DNA from: Lewinellaceae bacterium
GTDB lineage: Bacteria; Bacteroidota; Bacteroidia; Chitinophagales; Saprospiraceae
DNA length: 64,000 bases
NCBI GenBank assembly: GCA_020636375.1
Contig: JACJXZ010000005.1
Coordinates: forward strand, 186,001 to 250,000
Reading direction: 5' to 3'
How positions within the stretch are numbered: position 1 is the first letter of the stretch; each line of letters starts with the position of its first letter. Positions 1 through 9,800 of the stretch are shown piece by piece. Under the pieces are notes generated by a model, which was not told the origin of the DNA, searched no databases, and saw nothing but the letters and a program-made list of their open reading frames with translations. Position numbers and translations under genes: made by a program.

Positions 1-880
1 TGCGCATCTCCTGTTCGAGCACCTCCCGGAAGGTTCCGTCCTGGTTGTTGAGGTACAGGTAGTCGCGTTCGAAAAAATCATTAGATACGTAGATATCCTG
101 CCATCCATCCCGGTCGATATCGCCGACGGTGACCCCCAGCCCGAAGCCGATGACGCTGCCGTAAATGCCGGCCTGTTCGCTGACGTCCACGAATTGGCCG
201 TCGTCGTTGCGGTAGAGCTTATCGCCGCCTACGGGGTCGCGGACGGGCCGTTCGTTCTTGCGGAGGTTGAAGCTGCCGATCGCCTGGTAGGAGTTGTTGA
301 GCAGGTAACAGTCCAGGTCGCCATCTTTATCGTAATCGAAGAAAGCGGCGTGGGTAGAATAGCCGCGGTCGGCCAGGCCGTAGCCTTCCGCTTCCTCGGT
401 AAAGGTTTCGTTTTTTTGGTTGATGAACAACTCGTTTTGTTTGTTATCTCCCTCGACATCGCCGCTGTTGCAGACGTAGATGTCCAGCCAGCCGTCGCCG
501 TTCACGTCCACCATGCTGACGCCGGTCGACCAGGCGCGCTGGCCGCCCACGCCGGCTGCTTCGGTAATATCCTCGAATTTCCAATCGCCCCGGTTGAGGT
601 AGAGGCGGTTGGGTTTCATGTTGGCGGTCATGTAAATATCAACCAGGCCGTCGTTGTTGATGTCTCCCAGGGCTACGCCACCGCCGTTGTAGAAGTTGCG
701 GTACGAGAAAATATTGAAATCCTGGCCGTAATCCAGCTGGTTGACAAAACCGACCCCGGTCTCGTCTCCGGGCAGGAGGGTGAACATCCGGCCGGCCGGC
801 TCGGCGCCGGGACTGCTGTTTTTTTCACTGCAGGCAGTGGCCAGCAAAACGGCCAATGCGGCGAATAGCATGATTCTCAT
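1..880 (-). CDS. FG-GAP/VCBS repeat lipoprotein, N-terminal part (runs off the window)
   Basis: Reading from the ATG at 880, the frame stays open to the window edge, giving about 293 residues. The N-terminus is a lipoprotein signal ending in LLATAC, so the mature protein should be lipid-anchored and probably surface exposed. After it come repeated calcium-binding-like units such as GDINNDGLVDIYM, DVNGDGWLDIYV and DYDKDGDLDCYL, typical of FG-GAP/VCBS beta-propellers. It is clearly paralogous to the larger protein encoded just upstream (same order: FRNFYNGAGVGIGD-like block, then WSTGVS). It is probably the last visible gene of the SusC-SusD operon. The 3' end, where an ASPIC/UnbV domain would be expected, is outside the window. 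The exact ligand is unknown. Confidence 0.85.
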   Translation of the reverse strand, partial: MRIMLFAALAVLLATACSEKNSSPGAEPAGRMFTLLPGDETGVGFVNQLDYGQDFNIFSYRNFYNGGGVALGDINNDGLVDIYMTANMKPNRLYLNRGDWKFEDITEAAGVGGQRAWSTGVSMVDVNGDGWLDIYVCNSGDVEGDNKQNELFINQKNETFTEEAEGYGLADRGYSTHAAFFDYDKDGDLDCYLLNNSYQAIGSFNLRKNERPVRDPVGGDKLYRNDDGQFVDVSEQAGIYGSVIGFGLGVTVGDIDRDGWQDIYVSNDFFERDYLYLNNQDGTFREVLEQEMR

Positions 881-1015
881 AAGCTCTGGTTATAGTGTTG
901 CAAGTTAGGTACCTGGACACAAATAATGTTACATAAAACCGACTCTAAGCCCCCTGATATTCAGTCATTCACTCATTCATTAATTCAGTCCATGTACTTA
1001 GAAACCTGCCGGAGG

Positions 1016-1606
1016 TTACTTTTCTCCGGCTTCAGCCGCCGCCGGTTTGGGCGGTTCCACCGTCATATCGGTATACAGGACCCGGACAAAGCGTTCGTTC
1101 TGGGGATGCACCAAAATGCGGCGGTTGCCATCCACGGCGACGTGGACGATGCCCCGGCCGGCGCGCTCCAGTCGCAGGAATTTGCTGCCGTGCCACTGCT
1201 CCAGCAGGCCGATCACTTCCACCAGCAGGCTGTCGGACTGCAACTCCTTGTTCCAGGGTGCCCAACCCCGGTATTCGAAGGTGACGGGCATTTCATAAAT
1301 CCTGCCTTCGGCCGTGAAGTTGGGGTAGAAGTTCATATCGACCACATCCCGCATGCCCTTATCGATTACATACAGCACGGCGGTATTGTCCTTGCCCTGC
1401 CGGATGATGCTGTCGCGGTTCATCTCCCAGCAATGGCTGTAGAAGTCCTTCCGGCTCATGCCGAAGGTGATGCCCAGGAAGATAGAATCCTGGCGGACGC
1501 CGCTGGACAGACCGGCATCCAGGAGGCGTTCGTAGTCGGATTTGCAGCCGCTGAAAGCGAAGGCGGCGGCCAGGGCGATGATCACTAAGTGCTTCATGAT
1601 GTACAT
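1016..1606 (-). CDS. small lipoprotein of unknown function
   Basis: 196 residues with a lipoprotein signal (hydrophobic segment ending in FAFSGCKSD). The mature part has no motif I recognise. Two ATGs lie at 1606 and 1597, and either could start it. It sits between two FG-GAP lipoproteins on the same strand, so it is probably co-transcribed with the SusC/SusD operon and may be an accessory of the surface complex, but that is inference from position only. Confidence 0.7.
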   Translation of the reverse strand: MYIMKHLVIIALAAAFAFSGCKSDYERLLDAGLSSGVRQDSIFLGITFGMSRKDFYSHCWEMNRDSIIRQGKDNTAVLYVIDKGMRDVVDMNFYPNFTAEGRIYEMPVTFEYRGWAPWNKELQSDSLLVEVIGLLEQWHGSKFLRLERAGRGIVHVAVDGNRRILVHPQNERFVRVLYTDMTVEPPKPAAAEAGEK

Positions 1607-1621
1607 TGTTTTTTACTGAAC

Positions 1622-1723
1622 GGCTACCCGTCTAAGGTTGGACACTCCATGCCTTCTGCACACGCTTGGCCTCGACTCCGCTCGGCTTTCCCCTTTCTGC
1701 TGTCCCACCTTAGACGGGTAGCC
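1622..1723. repeat. long-loop inverted repeat at the end of the FG-GAP gene
   Basis: A perfect 16-base inverted repeat (GGCTACCCGTCTAAGG at 1622-1637, its complement at 1708-1723) separated by 70 bases. The right arm touches the stop codon of the upstream FG-GAP gene. The loop contains a cctcgactccgctcgg segment that recurs in inverse form near 23150, so this may be a dispersed intergenic element that also acts as a terminator or processing hairpin. Confidence 0.5.
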
Positions 1724-4700
1724 TATTGAACCGTGGGCCCCGCCGATGAAAAGATCAGCAGGGGGGCGTCGTTGCGCCCCACCAGGATGAGCCCTCCGCC
1801 GGGGGTGCCGGCCCATTTCAATTCCCGTATTTCCCCTTTGACGAAGAAGCCCGATTCCCGGGGCAGCAAAGGGTCGAACCACCCCTCCGGGTTGGCTTTC
1901 AACAACAGGCCGTAACTGGCGTCGTGGATGCCGACTTCCGGTTTGGCGTGGTAGAAGTTCCCGCCAAGGAGCATATCCTGCCGGCCGTCCCGGTCGAAAT
2001 CGCGCAACAGGATGGCGTAGGTGGGAGACAACTGGGCCTGTACCGGAAGGGGCCGGAGCACAAAGCGCCGCCCCTCCTCGTTAAACGCCACGCAGGTAGC
2101 GGTTTGGTAAACCTCCCGCTTCACCGCGTTTTCCAACTGCGGGGGGGTAAAGATATCTTCTACCGTCTGGTTTTTATAATTCTCGTACCTGAGGTATTTT
2201 TTCTTCAGCCCGGGCATCTGCTGGATGAGGTCGTGCCGCAGCGCCAGCGGATAGGCCTTGTCGCCGTTGTAAACCGAGATGATCTGTTCCACGGTCCCGT
2301 TCTGGTCGAAGTCGTTGACGTAGAGGGTCATCGGCTTGTCGGGGCTGGCCCGGAAGCGGGTGTTCCAGCCGTGGTTGCCCAGGGCGAGGTCGGGCCGGCC
2401 GTCCTGGTTGAGGTCCCCTGTTTCTACAGTATTCCACAGGCCGTTGCTGCCTTCCAGGCCTAGCTCGGCGGTGACTTCCCGCAACCGACCCGGTTCGTTG
2501 CGGAAAACCCGGACGGGCATCCACTCCCCTACGGCCACCAGGTCGGGCCGGCCATCGCCGTCGTAATCCACCCAGGCGGCGTCGGTAATCAGGCCGCATT
2601 CTTTCAGTGCGGGCGCTACCTGGGGGGTGATGTTCCGGAACTGGCCTTTCCCGTCGTTTTCCAGCAGGTAGCCATTGACGGGCACGCCGTAGAGGAAGGG
2701 GCGCAGGCGGATGCCGACGAAGAGGTCGAGGTCGCCGTCGCCGTCGAAATCGGCGGCTTCCACCGTTCCGGTGCTTTCGGGTTTGGCGGCGGGCAGCAGT
2801 TGCGGCGATTGGACGAAACCTCCCCGGCCGTCGTTGAAGTACAGGCGGTCGAGCAGGGAGAAGGAAAGCGAGGAGTACTCGTTGCTGCCGCTGGCGACGT
2901 AGAGGTCGAGGTCGCCATCCTGATCGGCATCGAAAAAGAGGGCGTCGCTGTCTTCCGCGTCGATGGCTTCGGCCCACAAGGCCTGGTTGGAGGGCGCAAA
3001 GCCGCCGCCTGCCTGCTGGAGCAGCAGGGCGCCCGGGCTGCCTTTGGCGCCGCCGATATAGAAGTCGTCCAGGCCGTCGCCATTGGCGTCGCCGACGGCG
3101 ATGGGCGGCCCTTCGCGGGAAAGCATGTGGTAGAGCAGGCGGTCCCGGTCGAAATCGATGAAATCGTTTTCGCGGTGGGTATAAACAGGCGGGGTGGCCG
3201 GAGCATAAGGCTGGAACAACAGGGCCTTCCCGGCGCCTTCCGGCGCCCGGTTTCCCGCCGCCGGGACCTGGGCTTCCTCTTGTTTGAGCGTGATAACCTG
3301 GTTGGTCTCCACGTTGGTCTGTACGGACTGACTGCCGTCGGGCCACAACACCATCAGGCTGTCGGCCGTTTCCAAAGCCCCCAGGCCGAAATGCAGGCGC
3401 TGCCCCACGCTGGACTGGAAGCCGCGCATGGGCGCCTGCTCCTGGTACCATACTTTTCCCTGGTGGTAGACGCTCACCTGGGCACCGAAGGCGTGGGTGT
3501 TGGGCGCCGCCCCTTCCAGATCCACCACCAGGAAACGGCTGCTGCTCTGTGTAGCCGCCTCATTGCGGTAGACGAAGGCCGGCATGTTGACGTTGTTGAC
3601 CACCAGGTCGAGGTCGCCGTCGTTGTCGAGGTCGCCGTAGGCGGCGCCGTTGGAGAAGCTGGGCTGGGCCAGGCCCCACTGTTCGGCCACATTCGAAAAA
3701 GTGAGGTCGCCGTTGTTGCGGAAGGCGTAGTTAGGGATGGCCTCCGAAGGCATCTCGTCGATCATGCGGGTGACGGCGCCTTCCCGTTCTTCTTTGATCA
3801 GTTCCCGCACCTTTTCGGGGTCGGAATAGAAGTTGATGTAATCCTGGTCGGTGAGGTCTTTGAAGATGCCATTGGCCACGAAGATGTCTTTCCATCCGTC
3901 GTTGTCGAAGTCGGCAATCAGGGCGCCCCAGCTCCAGTCGGTGGCGTGCACGCCCGCCAGGCGGCCGATCTCGCTGAAGGTGCCGTCCCGGTTGTTGAGC
4001 TGGAGGACGTTGCGGGTGAACTGGTGGTAGAAGCCGTTGCGCAGGCCCAGCTGGTATTTGTCCCAGTTCTCAAACCGGGTTTTCGTTTTCATCCGCTCAT
4101 CCGTCTCCGGCAGCATGTCGGTGACGTAGATTTCCGGGTAGCCGTCGTTATTGATGTCCGCCATGTCGGCGCCCATGGAGCCCATGCTGATCTCCCGGAT
4201 TTGCTGCTCCAGGGCTTCGGTGAAAGTGCCGTCCTGGTTGTTGATATAGAGGTAATCGCGTTCGAAGAAGTCATTGGAGACAAAGATATCCTGCCAGCCG
4301 TCGCGGTTAACGTCGCCTATGGTAACCCCCAGGCCGAAGCCGATGGCACTGCCGTAGATGCCGGCGGCGGCGCTGACATCTGTAAAGCGGCCGCCGTCGT
4401 TGCGGTAGAGCTTGTTGCCGCCGGTGGTATCGCGGATTTCGCGCTGGCCGGGGCGGTAGTCGTATCCGCCGACGGGGCGGATGGAGTTGTTGAGCAGGTA
4501 GCAGTCCAGGTCGCCGTCGCGGTCGTAATCGAAGAAGGCGGCGTGGACGGACAGGCCCAGGTCGGCGATGCCCCAGGCTTTGGCCTGCTCGGTAAACGTG
4601 CCGTCCTGATTGTTGATGAAGAGTTCGTTGTGGCGGTTGGCGCCGGAGGGGTCGCCGGATTTGCAGACATAGATGTCCAGCCAGCCGTCGCCGTTGACAT

Positions 4701-5073
4701 CGGCCAGGCTGACGCCGGTGGACCAGACGCCGCGGCAGGCCACGCCGGCTTTTTCGGTGGCGTCTTCAAAGCGGAAATCTCCCCGGTTGAGATAGAGTTT
4801 GTTGTCCTCCAGGTTGCCGCAGAAGTACAGGTCGGCCAGGCCGTCGTTGTTGACATCACCTATTCCTACCCCGGCGCCGTTGTAGAAATTGCGGAAGGTG
4901 TAGGCGTTATAGGTTTCGGTGTGTTGCAGGGTATTTGAGAAATTGACGCCGGTGCGGGAGGAAGGCAAAAGAGTAAACAAGGCCTCTCCCTTTTCTTCTC
5001 TCGCACAGGTGCCCGCCAGGAGGGCGAGCAACAGGAATTGCACCAGCCTGAAAGCCGAAGTTTGTCCGCTCAT
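1723..5073 (-). CDS. FG-GAP repeat and ASPIC/UnbV domain lipoprotein
   Basis: About 1,116 residues from the ATG at 5073; the three codons upstream would need a TTG start. The signal peptide ends with the lipobox LLAGTC. The protein has many FG-GAP/VCBS units of the form DxNxDGxxDL, both before and after a central ASPIC/UnbV segment (roughly residues 520-610, containing SSVGQRLHFGLG and LWPDGSQS). Large two-propeller proteins of this type follow SusC/SusD pairs in Saprospiria and Cytophagia and are thought to be surface binding proteins. It lies 150 bases downstream of the SusD gene, with two hairpins in the gap. The ligand cannot be deduced. No frameshift or missing region is visible. Confidence 0.9.
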   Translation of the reverse strand: MSGQTSAFRLVQFLLLALLAGTCAREEKGEALFTLLPSSRTGVNFSNTLQHTETYNAYTFRNFYNGAGVGIGDVNNDGLADLYFCGNLEDNKLYLNRGDFRFEDATEKAGVACRGVWSTGVSLADVNGDGWLDIYVCKSGDPSGANRHNELFINNQDGTFTEQAKAWGIADLGLSVHAAFFDYDRDGDLDCYLLNNSIRPVGGYDYRPGQREIRDTTGGNKLYRNDGGRFTDVSAAAGIYGSAIGFGLGVTIGDVNRDGWQDIFVSNDFFERDYLYINNQDGTFTEALEQQIREISMGSMGADMADINNDGYPEIYVTDMLPETDERMKTKTRFENWDKYQLGLRNGFYHQFTRNVLQLNNRDGTFSEIGRLAGVHATDWSWGALIADFDNDGWKDIFVANGIFKDLTDQDYINFYSDPEKVRELIKEEREGAVTRMIDEMPSEAIPNYAFRNNGDLTFSNVAEQWGLAQPSFSNGAAYGDLDNDGDLDLVVNNVNMPAFVYRNEAATQSSSRFLVVDLEGAAPNTHAFGAQVSVYHQGKVWYQEQAPMRGFQSSVGQRLHFGLGALETADSLMVLWPDGSQSVQTNVETNQVITLKQEEAQVPAAGNRAPEGAGKALLFQPYAPATPPVYTHRENDFIDFDRDRLLYHMLSREGPPIAVGDANGDGLDDFYIGGAKGSPGALLLQQAGGGFAPSNQALWAEAIDAEDSDALFFDADQDGDLDLYVASGSNEYSSLSFSLLDRLYFNDGRGGFVQSPQLLPAAKPESTGTVEAADFDGDGDLDLFVGIRLRPFLYGVPVNGYLLENDGKGQFRNITPQVAPALKECGLITDAAWVDYDGDGRPDLVAVGEWMPVRVFRNEPGRLREVTAELGLEGSNGLWNTVETGDLNQDGRPDLALGNHGWNTRFRASPDKPMTLYVNDFDQNGTVEQIISVYNGDKAYPLALRHDLIQQMPGLKKKYLRYENYKNQTVEDIFTPPQLENAVKREVYQTATCVAFNEEGRRFVLRPLPVQAQLSPTYAILLRDFDRDGRQDMLLGGNFYHAKPEVGIHDASYGLLLKANPEGWFDPLLPRESGFFVKGEIRELKWAGTPGGGLILVGRNDAPLLIFSSAGPTVQ

Positions 5074-5096
5074 AAGCAGCAATTAAAAAATTGGTT

Positions 5097-5149
5097 AGGG
5101 CTTGCAAAATAACAAGTCTGAATGGAATACTTATTATTTTACAAGCCCT
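5097..5149 (-). terminator. 21-bp stem-loop in the SusD to FG-GAP gap
   Basis: Arms 5097-5117 and 5129-5149 pair at 19 of 21 positions with an 11-base loop. On the minus strand the right side is followed within a few bases by a run of six T. It could terminate or attenuate transcription between SusD and the FG-GAP gene, or protect the upstream mRNA end. Confidence 0.5.
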
Positions 5150-5163
5150 TTGGCCAAAATGCA

Positions 5164-5200
5164 GGAAGCAGGTAACAACGATTTGCCGCTACCTGCTTCC
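5164..5200 (-). terminator. 11-bp stem-loop just after the SusD gene
   Basis: Perfect inverted repeat GGAAGCAGGTA / TACCTGCTTCC with a 15-base loop, 33 bases downstream of the SusD stop on the minus strand. There is no T-run, so it is better read as an mRNA-stabilising or attenuating hairpin than as a strong terminator. Confidence 0.45.
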
Positions 5201-5232
5201 GTGTCAATTTGTGCTAACTAACGCGACCCGGA

Positions 5233-6756
5233 TTAGTAATTCGGGTTTTGCGTCAGGTTCTGGTTGTTGTCCAGCTGATTCTGCGGGATGGGGAAGATGT
5301 TCACGTGATCGCTCGGATCAGCGGGCTTCTCCCACCAGGCGTCGTTGTAGGTGCCGAAGCGAATCTGGTCGGTACGGCGGTGAATCTCGGAGAAGAGTTC
5401 CCGGCCGCGCTCGGCCAGCAGGTTTTCGGCGGTCAGCTCGGCAAACGGATCGACCTGGGCGCGTTCGCGGATCATATTGACCAGCATGAGGGCCTGGCCG
5501 TCGTTCGGGTTGATGCGCCAGAGGGCCTCGGCGTACATCAGCACGGCGTCCGCATAGCGGAAGATGGGGAAGTCGTTGCTCATGTGCTGAGTGCCGCCCA
5601 GTTCGTATTCAAACTTGCCGATGCGGGCGCCGGCCTGGCGCAGGGCGTTGGGGCCGAGTTCGTTGATCTCCGGCGTGAAGTTCAGGGGCGGGCCGTCCGG
5701 GTCAGTAGGTTCGGCACCGTCGTCCAGGATGGGCTCGCCGGTAGAAGAGAACTGCTGGCCCACCAGGAAGCTTCCTTTACGGGCATCGTTGTCTTCATAG
5801 GAGTTGTAAAACTCTTCCAGCGTACAGAAACCGTTCCAGGGCTGCTCCTGGAGGTTGTAGGTATTCTGGCTGCCGTAGTGCAGGGTCATCTGCGCCAGGT
5901 TGAAGCCGGGTGCGAATACCTTGTCATACGGGATAGCCAGGATGGCTTCGGCGGAACCGCCGTTGTTGACGGCGAAGTTGGAGAAGTAGTCCGGCTCCAG
6001 GTCAAACAGGCCGGATTCGTAAATCTCCTTGGCGGCGTCGCGGGCGGCCGGCCACTCTGTCTTGCCGGTATACACTTCGGAATTGAGGTACAACTTGGCC
6101 AGCAGCATTTTGGCGGCCCAGTAGTTCATCCGGCCGTAGGTGGTGGCGTCGTTGGACTTGCTGAGGTTGCCGATGTTGCTTTCCAGTTCGTTTATGCAGA
6201 AGTCGTAAACTTCCTGACGGGTATTGTTCGGCGGAGCGAAGTCGGCCGGCACGTCAAACTGGGTGATGATCGGCACCCTTCCGTAAGTATCCAGTGCCCA
6301 CCAGTAGAACAAAGCGCGCAGCGCCTTCAGTTCGGAAAGGATAGCAGCTTTATTTTCTACTTCTACTTTCTCGAACTGGAAGACCAGGCGGTTGCAGGTG
6401 TTAATACCCTGGAAGAGGAAGTTCCAGCTGTCGCGGATGCGGTCGTCCTCCGGCCCGTAGGTATGCAGGTGGAGGCGGCGCCAGTTTCCGCCGTCGTTCC
6501 AGTCGTTGCCGCGGGTCGGCACCACGATCTCGTCGGAAGTCACTTCCTGGAGGGAGTAGATGTTGCCGTTGCCCGCCAGCGGGTACAGGTTGGTGTAGGC
6601 GGCGCCGAGGGCGGCGATCAGTTCCGCCTCGGAGGACAGGAAGCTGTCGCCGTCGATGCTGCTGTACAGCTCCTCCTCCAGGTCGGTACAGGCCTGGCCG
6701 AAGCCTGCCAGCAGCAGGGTGACAAAAAATAATCTAAGTGGAATATGTTTTTTCAT
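5233..6756 (-). CDS. SusD/RagB family outer-membrane nutrient-binding lipoprotein
   Basis: 507 residues with a lipoprotein signal (LLLAGFGQACTD). The body matches the SusD/RagB family: the N-terminal AYTNLYPLAG region, TPR-like helices including the INTCNRLV and LKALRALFYWWALDTYG stretches, and a C-terminal RGRELFSEIHRRTDQIRFG block followed by the typical NPNY end. SusD caps the SusC barrel from outside and captures the substrate. The gene follows the SusC gene on the same strand with a hairpin between, the standard arrangement. The substrate is not evident; no glycoside hydrolase or sensor sits in the same operon. Confidence 0.95.
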   Translation of the reverse strand: MKKHIPLRLFFVTLLLAGFGQACTDLEEELYSSIDGDSFLSSEAELIAALGAAYTNLYPLAGNGNIYSLQEVTSDEIVVPTRGNDWNDGGNWRRLHLHTYGPEDDRIRDSWNFLFQGINTCNRLVFQFEKVEVENKAAILSELKALRALFYWWALDTYGRVPIITQFDVPADFAPPNNTRQEVYDFCINELESNIGNLSKSNDATTYGRMNYWAAKMLLAKLYLNSEVYTGKTEWPAARDAAKEIYESGLFDLEPDYFSNFAVNNGGSAEAILAIPYDKVFAPGFNLAQMTLHYGSQNTYNLQEQPWNGFCTLEEFYNSYEDNDARKGSFLVGQQFSSTGEPILDDGAEPTDPDGPPLNFTPEINELGPNALRQAGARIGKFEYELGGTQHMSNDFPIFRYADAVLMYAEALWRINPNDGQALMLVNMIRERAQVDPFAELTAENLLAERGRELFSEIHRRTDQIRFGTYNDAWWEKPADPSDHVNIFPIPQNQLDNNQNLTQNPNY

Positions 6757-6847
6757 AACAATTTTAAGTTTAGAAACTCACAAAAAACATAGGGTGCTTA
6801 CGAGACCCCTAAATATCTGCAATTTGCATCGCGTTCACAAGTTTCTG

Positions 6848-6884
6848 AATGTCAAAAAGCGACAAGCGCCTGTTTTTTGACATT
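6848..6884 (-). terminator. stem-loop directly after the SusC stop
   Basis: Perfect 11-bp inverted repeat AATGTCAAAAA / TTTTTGACATT abutting the SusC stop codon. It lies 92 bases before the SusD start and could lower SusD relative to SusC or stabilise the SusC transcript. Confidence 0.5.
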
Positions 6885-9800
6885 TTAGAAACCGAGATTG
6901 ACGCCCAGCGTCACGACGCGGGTGCGGAAATAGGTATTCCGGCGGTCGATGCCCGGGGCCAGTGCCGAGGGCAGGTCGTTGATCCGGAAGGCGTTGCTGT
7001 CGATATTGCCGGCATCCTGGAAGCGCACTTCAGGGTCGACGCCTTTATAGCCGGTGAAAGTCAGCAGGTTCTGCCCCGTGACATAAACGCGGAAGTTACT
7101 GAACGAGCTGCCCTCCGGAAGGCGGAAGGTGTAACCGACGGTCGCGTTGTCCACTTTCACGAAGGAGGCGTCCTCGACGTGGAAGCTGGAGAACGTGGGC
7201 GATTCGGTCAGGTTGGCAATATCGTTGGAAGACTCCAGGATATTGTAGGAGGTGATGGCGTCCGGCGCTTCGTAGAAAGCGCGGAAGGTGTTCACCAGGT
7301 CGTGGCCGAATACGCCGCGCAGGAAGATATTGAAGTCAAAATTACCTGCCTTAAAGGTGTTGCTCCATCCGAGTTGGAAGTCGGGCAGGCCGTTGCCGAT
7401 CACGGCGCGGTCGTCGTTGGTAATCTCTCCGTCGTTGTTGAGGTCAGCATGAATCCATTGGCCGTCACCGCTGATGCCTTCATAAACGAGGCCCCAGATC
7501 TGGCCGATGGGAGCGCCTTCTTCCACGCGGATGAGGGGCGTGCCGTTCTGGCCGGGGGCACCGAGGTTGGAGATGTCGCGGGTGCCGCCGAAGTCGAAGT
7601 CGTCCGTCGACAGAGACACGAGGTCAGTCTTGAGGAAGTACGTCAGGGCAACGCCGGTTTCCCAGTTGAAGTTCTGCTTGCTGATGACATTGTAGTTCAA
7701 CGACAGCTCCAGGCCGGAGTTTTGCAGCTCCCCTACGTTAACAATAGAGGTGGCGAACAGGTTCGGCGGAACGGGCACGTTGAATTCAAAGATCATGTCC
7801 TTGGTGGTGGTGGTGTAGAAGTCCAGCGCACCGGTCAGTTTGTAGTCGAGCAAGGCGAAGTCCAGGCCGACGCTGATGTCGGTCTTGGTTTCCCACTTCA
7901 GGTCCGGGTTCGGGTTGGAGATCGGGCCGAAAGCCGGGACGTAGTTGCCGTTGTACAGGAAGTAAACCGGGTTGCCGCCGCGGCGCGGGTCGTTGGCCAG
8001 AGCGCCGCCGCTGCCGCCCTGGAGTACGGGGCCGAAGCGGGACAGGGACAGGTAGGAGTCGAATACGTTGTTTCCGGTAACGCCGAAGCCGGCGCGCAGT
8101 TTCAGGTTGTCGACGCCGCTGATGTTAAACAGGTTGCTCAGGGTGACACCGCCGCTGACGCCGGGGAACAGGCCCCACTTGTTGTTCTCCCCGAAGCGGG
8201 AAGAACCCTCGCGGCGCAGGCTGGCAGAGAGGAAGTAGGTATCGTCGTAGTTGAAGTTCACGCGGCCGAAGAAGGCGATCAGCTTGTTGGATTCCCGGTA
8301 GCTGTAGTTGCGGGACAGGCCGTTGGGGAATTCCGCACCGGAGATGATGTTGTTCGTGGTGAAGGCATCGGTGAGGAAGCCGCCGCCCTGGATTTCAAAC
8401 TCCTGGTTGTCGAATGCCTGGTAAGAATAGCCGGCCAGCGCTTTGAAGTTGAGCTTGTTGAAGTTCTTCTCGTAGTTGCCGGTAAATTCGAAGAGGCGGT
8501 TGAAGCGGTCGGTCGTTTTCAGCAGGGCCAGGCCGTCGCGGCCGGCGCCGACCCAGAAGCTTTCGCGGGAGAAGTAAGTATCGTTCAGGTCGTTGTCATA
8601 CTGCTCGGAGTAGGCCATTTTGGCGGTCAGGCCGGGCAGCAGGTCGTATTCTATCGATCCGTTGAGGATGAGGCGCTTCTGAACTTGTTCGTTGCTGTTC
8701 TGCTCGATGATAGCCACCGGGTTGAAGTAGTCGAACAGGTCCTGCTGGAAGTATCCCCCGAGGGCGGTGTTGTCGGGGTCCCGGATGGGTGCCGTCGGGT
8801 TGTAGATGGTGGCGTAGCGGAAGGCCTGGGTAAAGCCCAGGTCGGCGTCGCGGTTGGTGGCCGCCACGTTGGCGGACAGGCGCATGCGGTCGTCGAAGGC
8901 CCTTTGCGTCAAGTTCAACCGGCCGTTGAGCTGGTTGAAGCCGGTGCCGCTGGCTACGCCGTTGACATTCCGGTAGTTGAGGGCCACGCGGTAGGTGGTC
9001 TTGGCCGTACCCCCGGAGAGGGAGAGGTTATGCACCTGGGAGACGCCGGTTTCGGTGAGTTCACCGAACCAGTCGGTGGAAGACCCCAGGTCGGTGCCTT
9101 TTCCGACGCGCTGGCTGAAATCGCGGTAGCCGGCGGCATCGAGGACGTTGACCGTTTCGTCGACGGTTTCCAGAGCCAGCTGGCCGGAGTATTCCACCTT
9201 GGCGGAGCCTTCCTTGCCCTGCTTGGTCGTGATCAGGATAACCCCGGAGGAACCGCGGGTACCGTAGATGGAGGCGGCGGAACCGTCCTTGAGCACGTCG
9301 ATGGAGGCGATGTCATTGGGGTCGACGCTGTTGAGGGAAGCGCCGATCACGCCGTCGATGATCACGAGGGGTTCGGTGTTGGCGCCCACCGTTGACAGGC
9401 CCCGGAGGCGGATGTTGAAGTCGCCGTTGGGGTCGCCGCCGGGGCGGGCGATGGACAGGCCGGCCACCTTGCCCTGGAGCAGTTGGGCGGGGCTGTTGAC
9501 GTTCCCCTGGTTGAAGTCCTCCGCCTTGATGCTGGCGACGGCGCTGGTTACTTCCTTGGACTTCTGCGTTCCGTAACCGACCACCACGACCTCATCCAGC
9601 ACCTGGCCGGCGGAAAGAGATACATTGATGACAGTCTGGCTTCCTATTTCCACCCGCTGGCTGGTGTAGCCGGTGTAGGAGAACTCCAGGGTGGTGGCTG
9701 CGTCGGAAACGTTCAGGGAATAGTTGCCGTCGAAGTCGGTTATGGTACCGGTGCTGGTCCCCACAACCAGGATGTTGGCACCGATGAGCGGGTCTCCATT

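Noticed and set aside
2800..4938. A 712-codon open frame on the plus strand
   Set aside because: It lies wholly antisense to the FG-GAP lipoprotein gene; its composition is the mirror of the repeated DxNxDG codons. The frames at 6849-9395 and 56068-58515 are likewise shadows of the SusC and TonB receptor genes.
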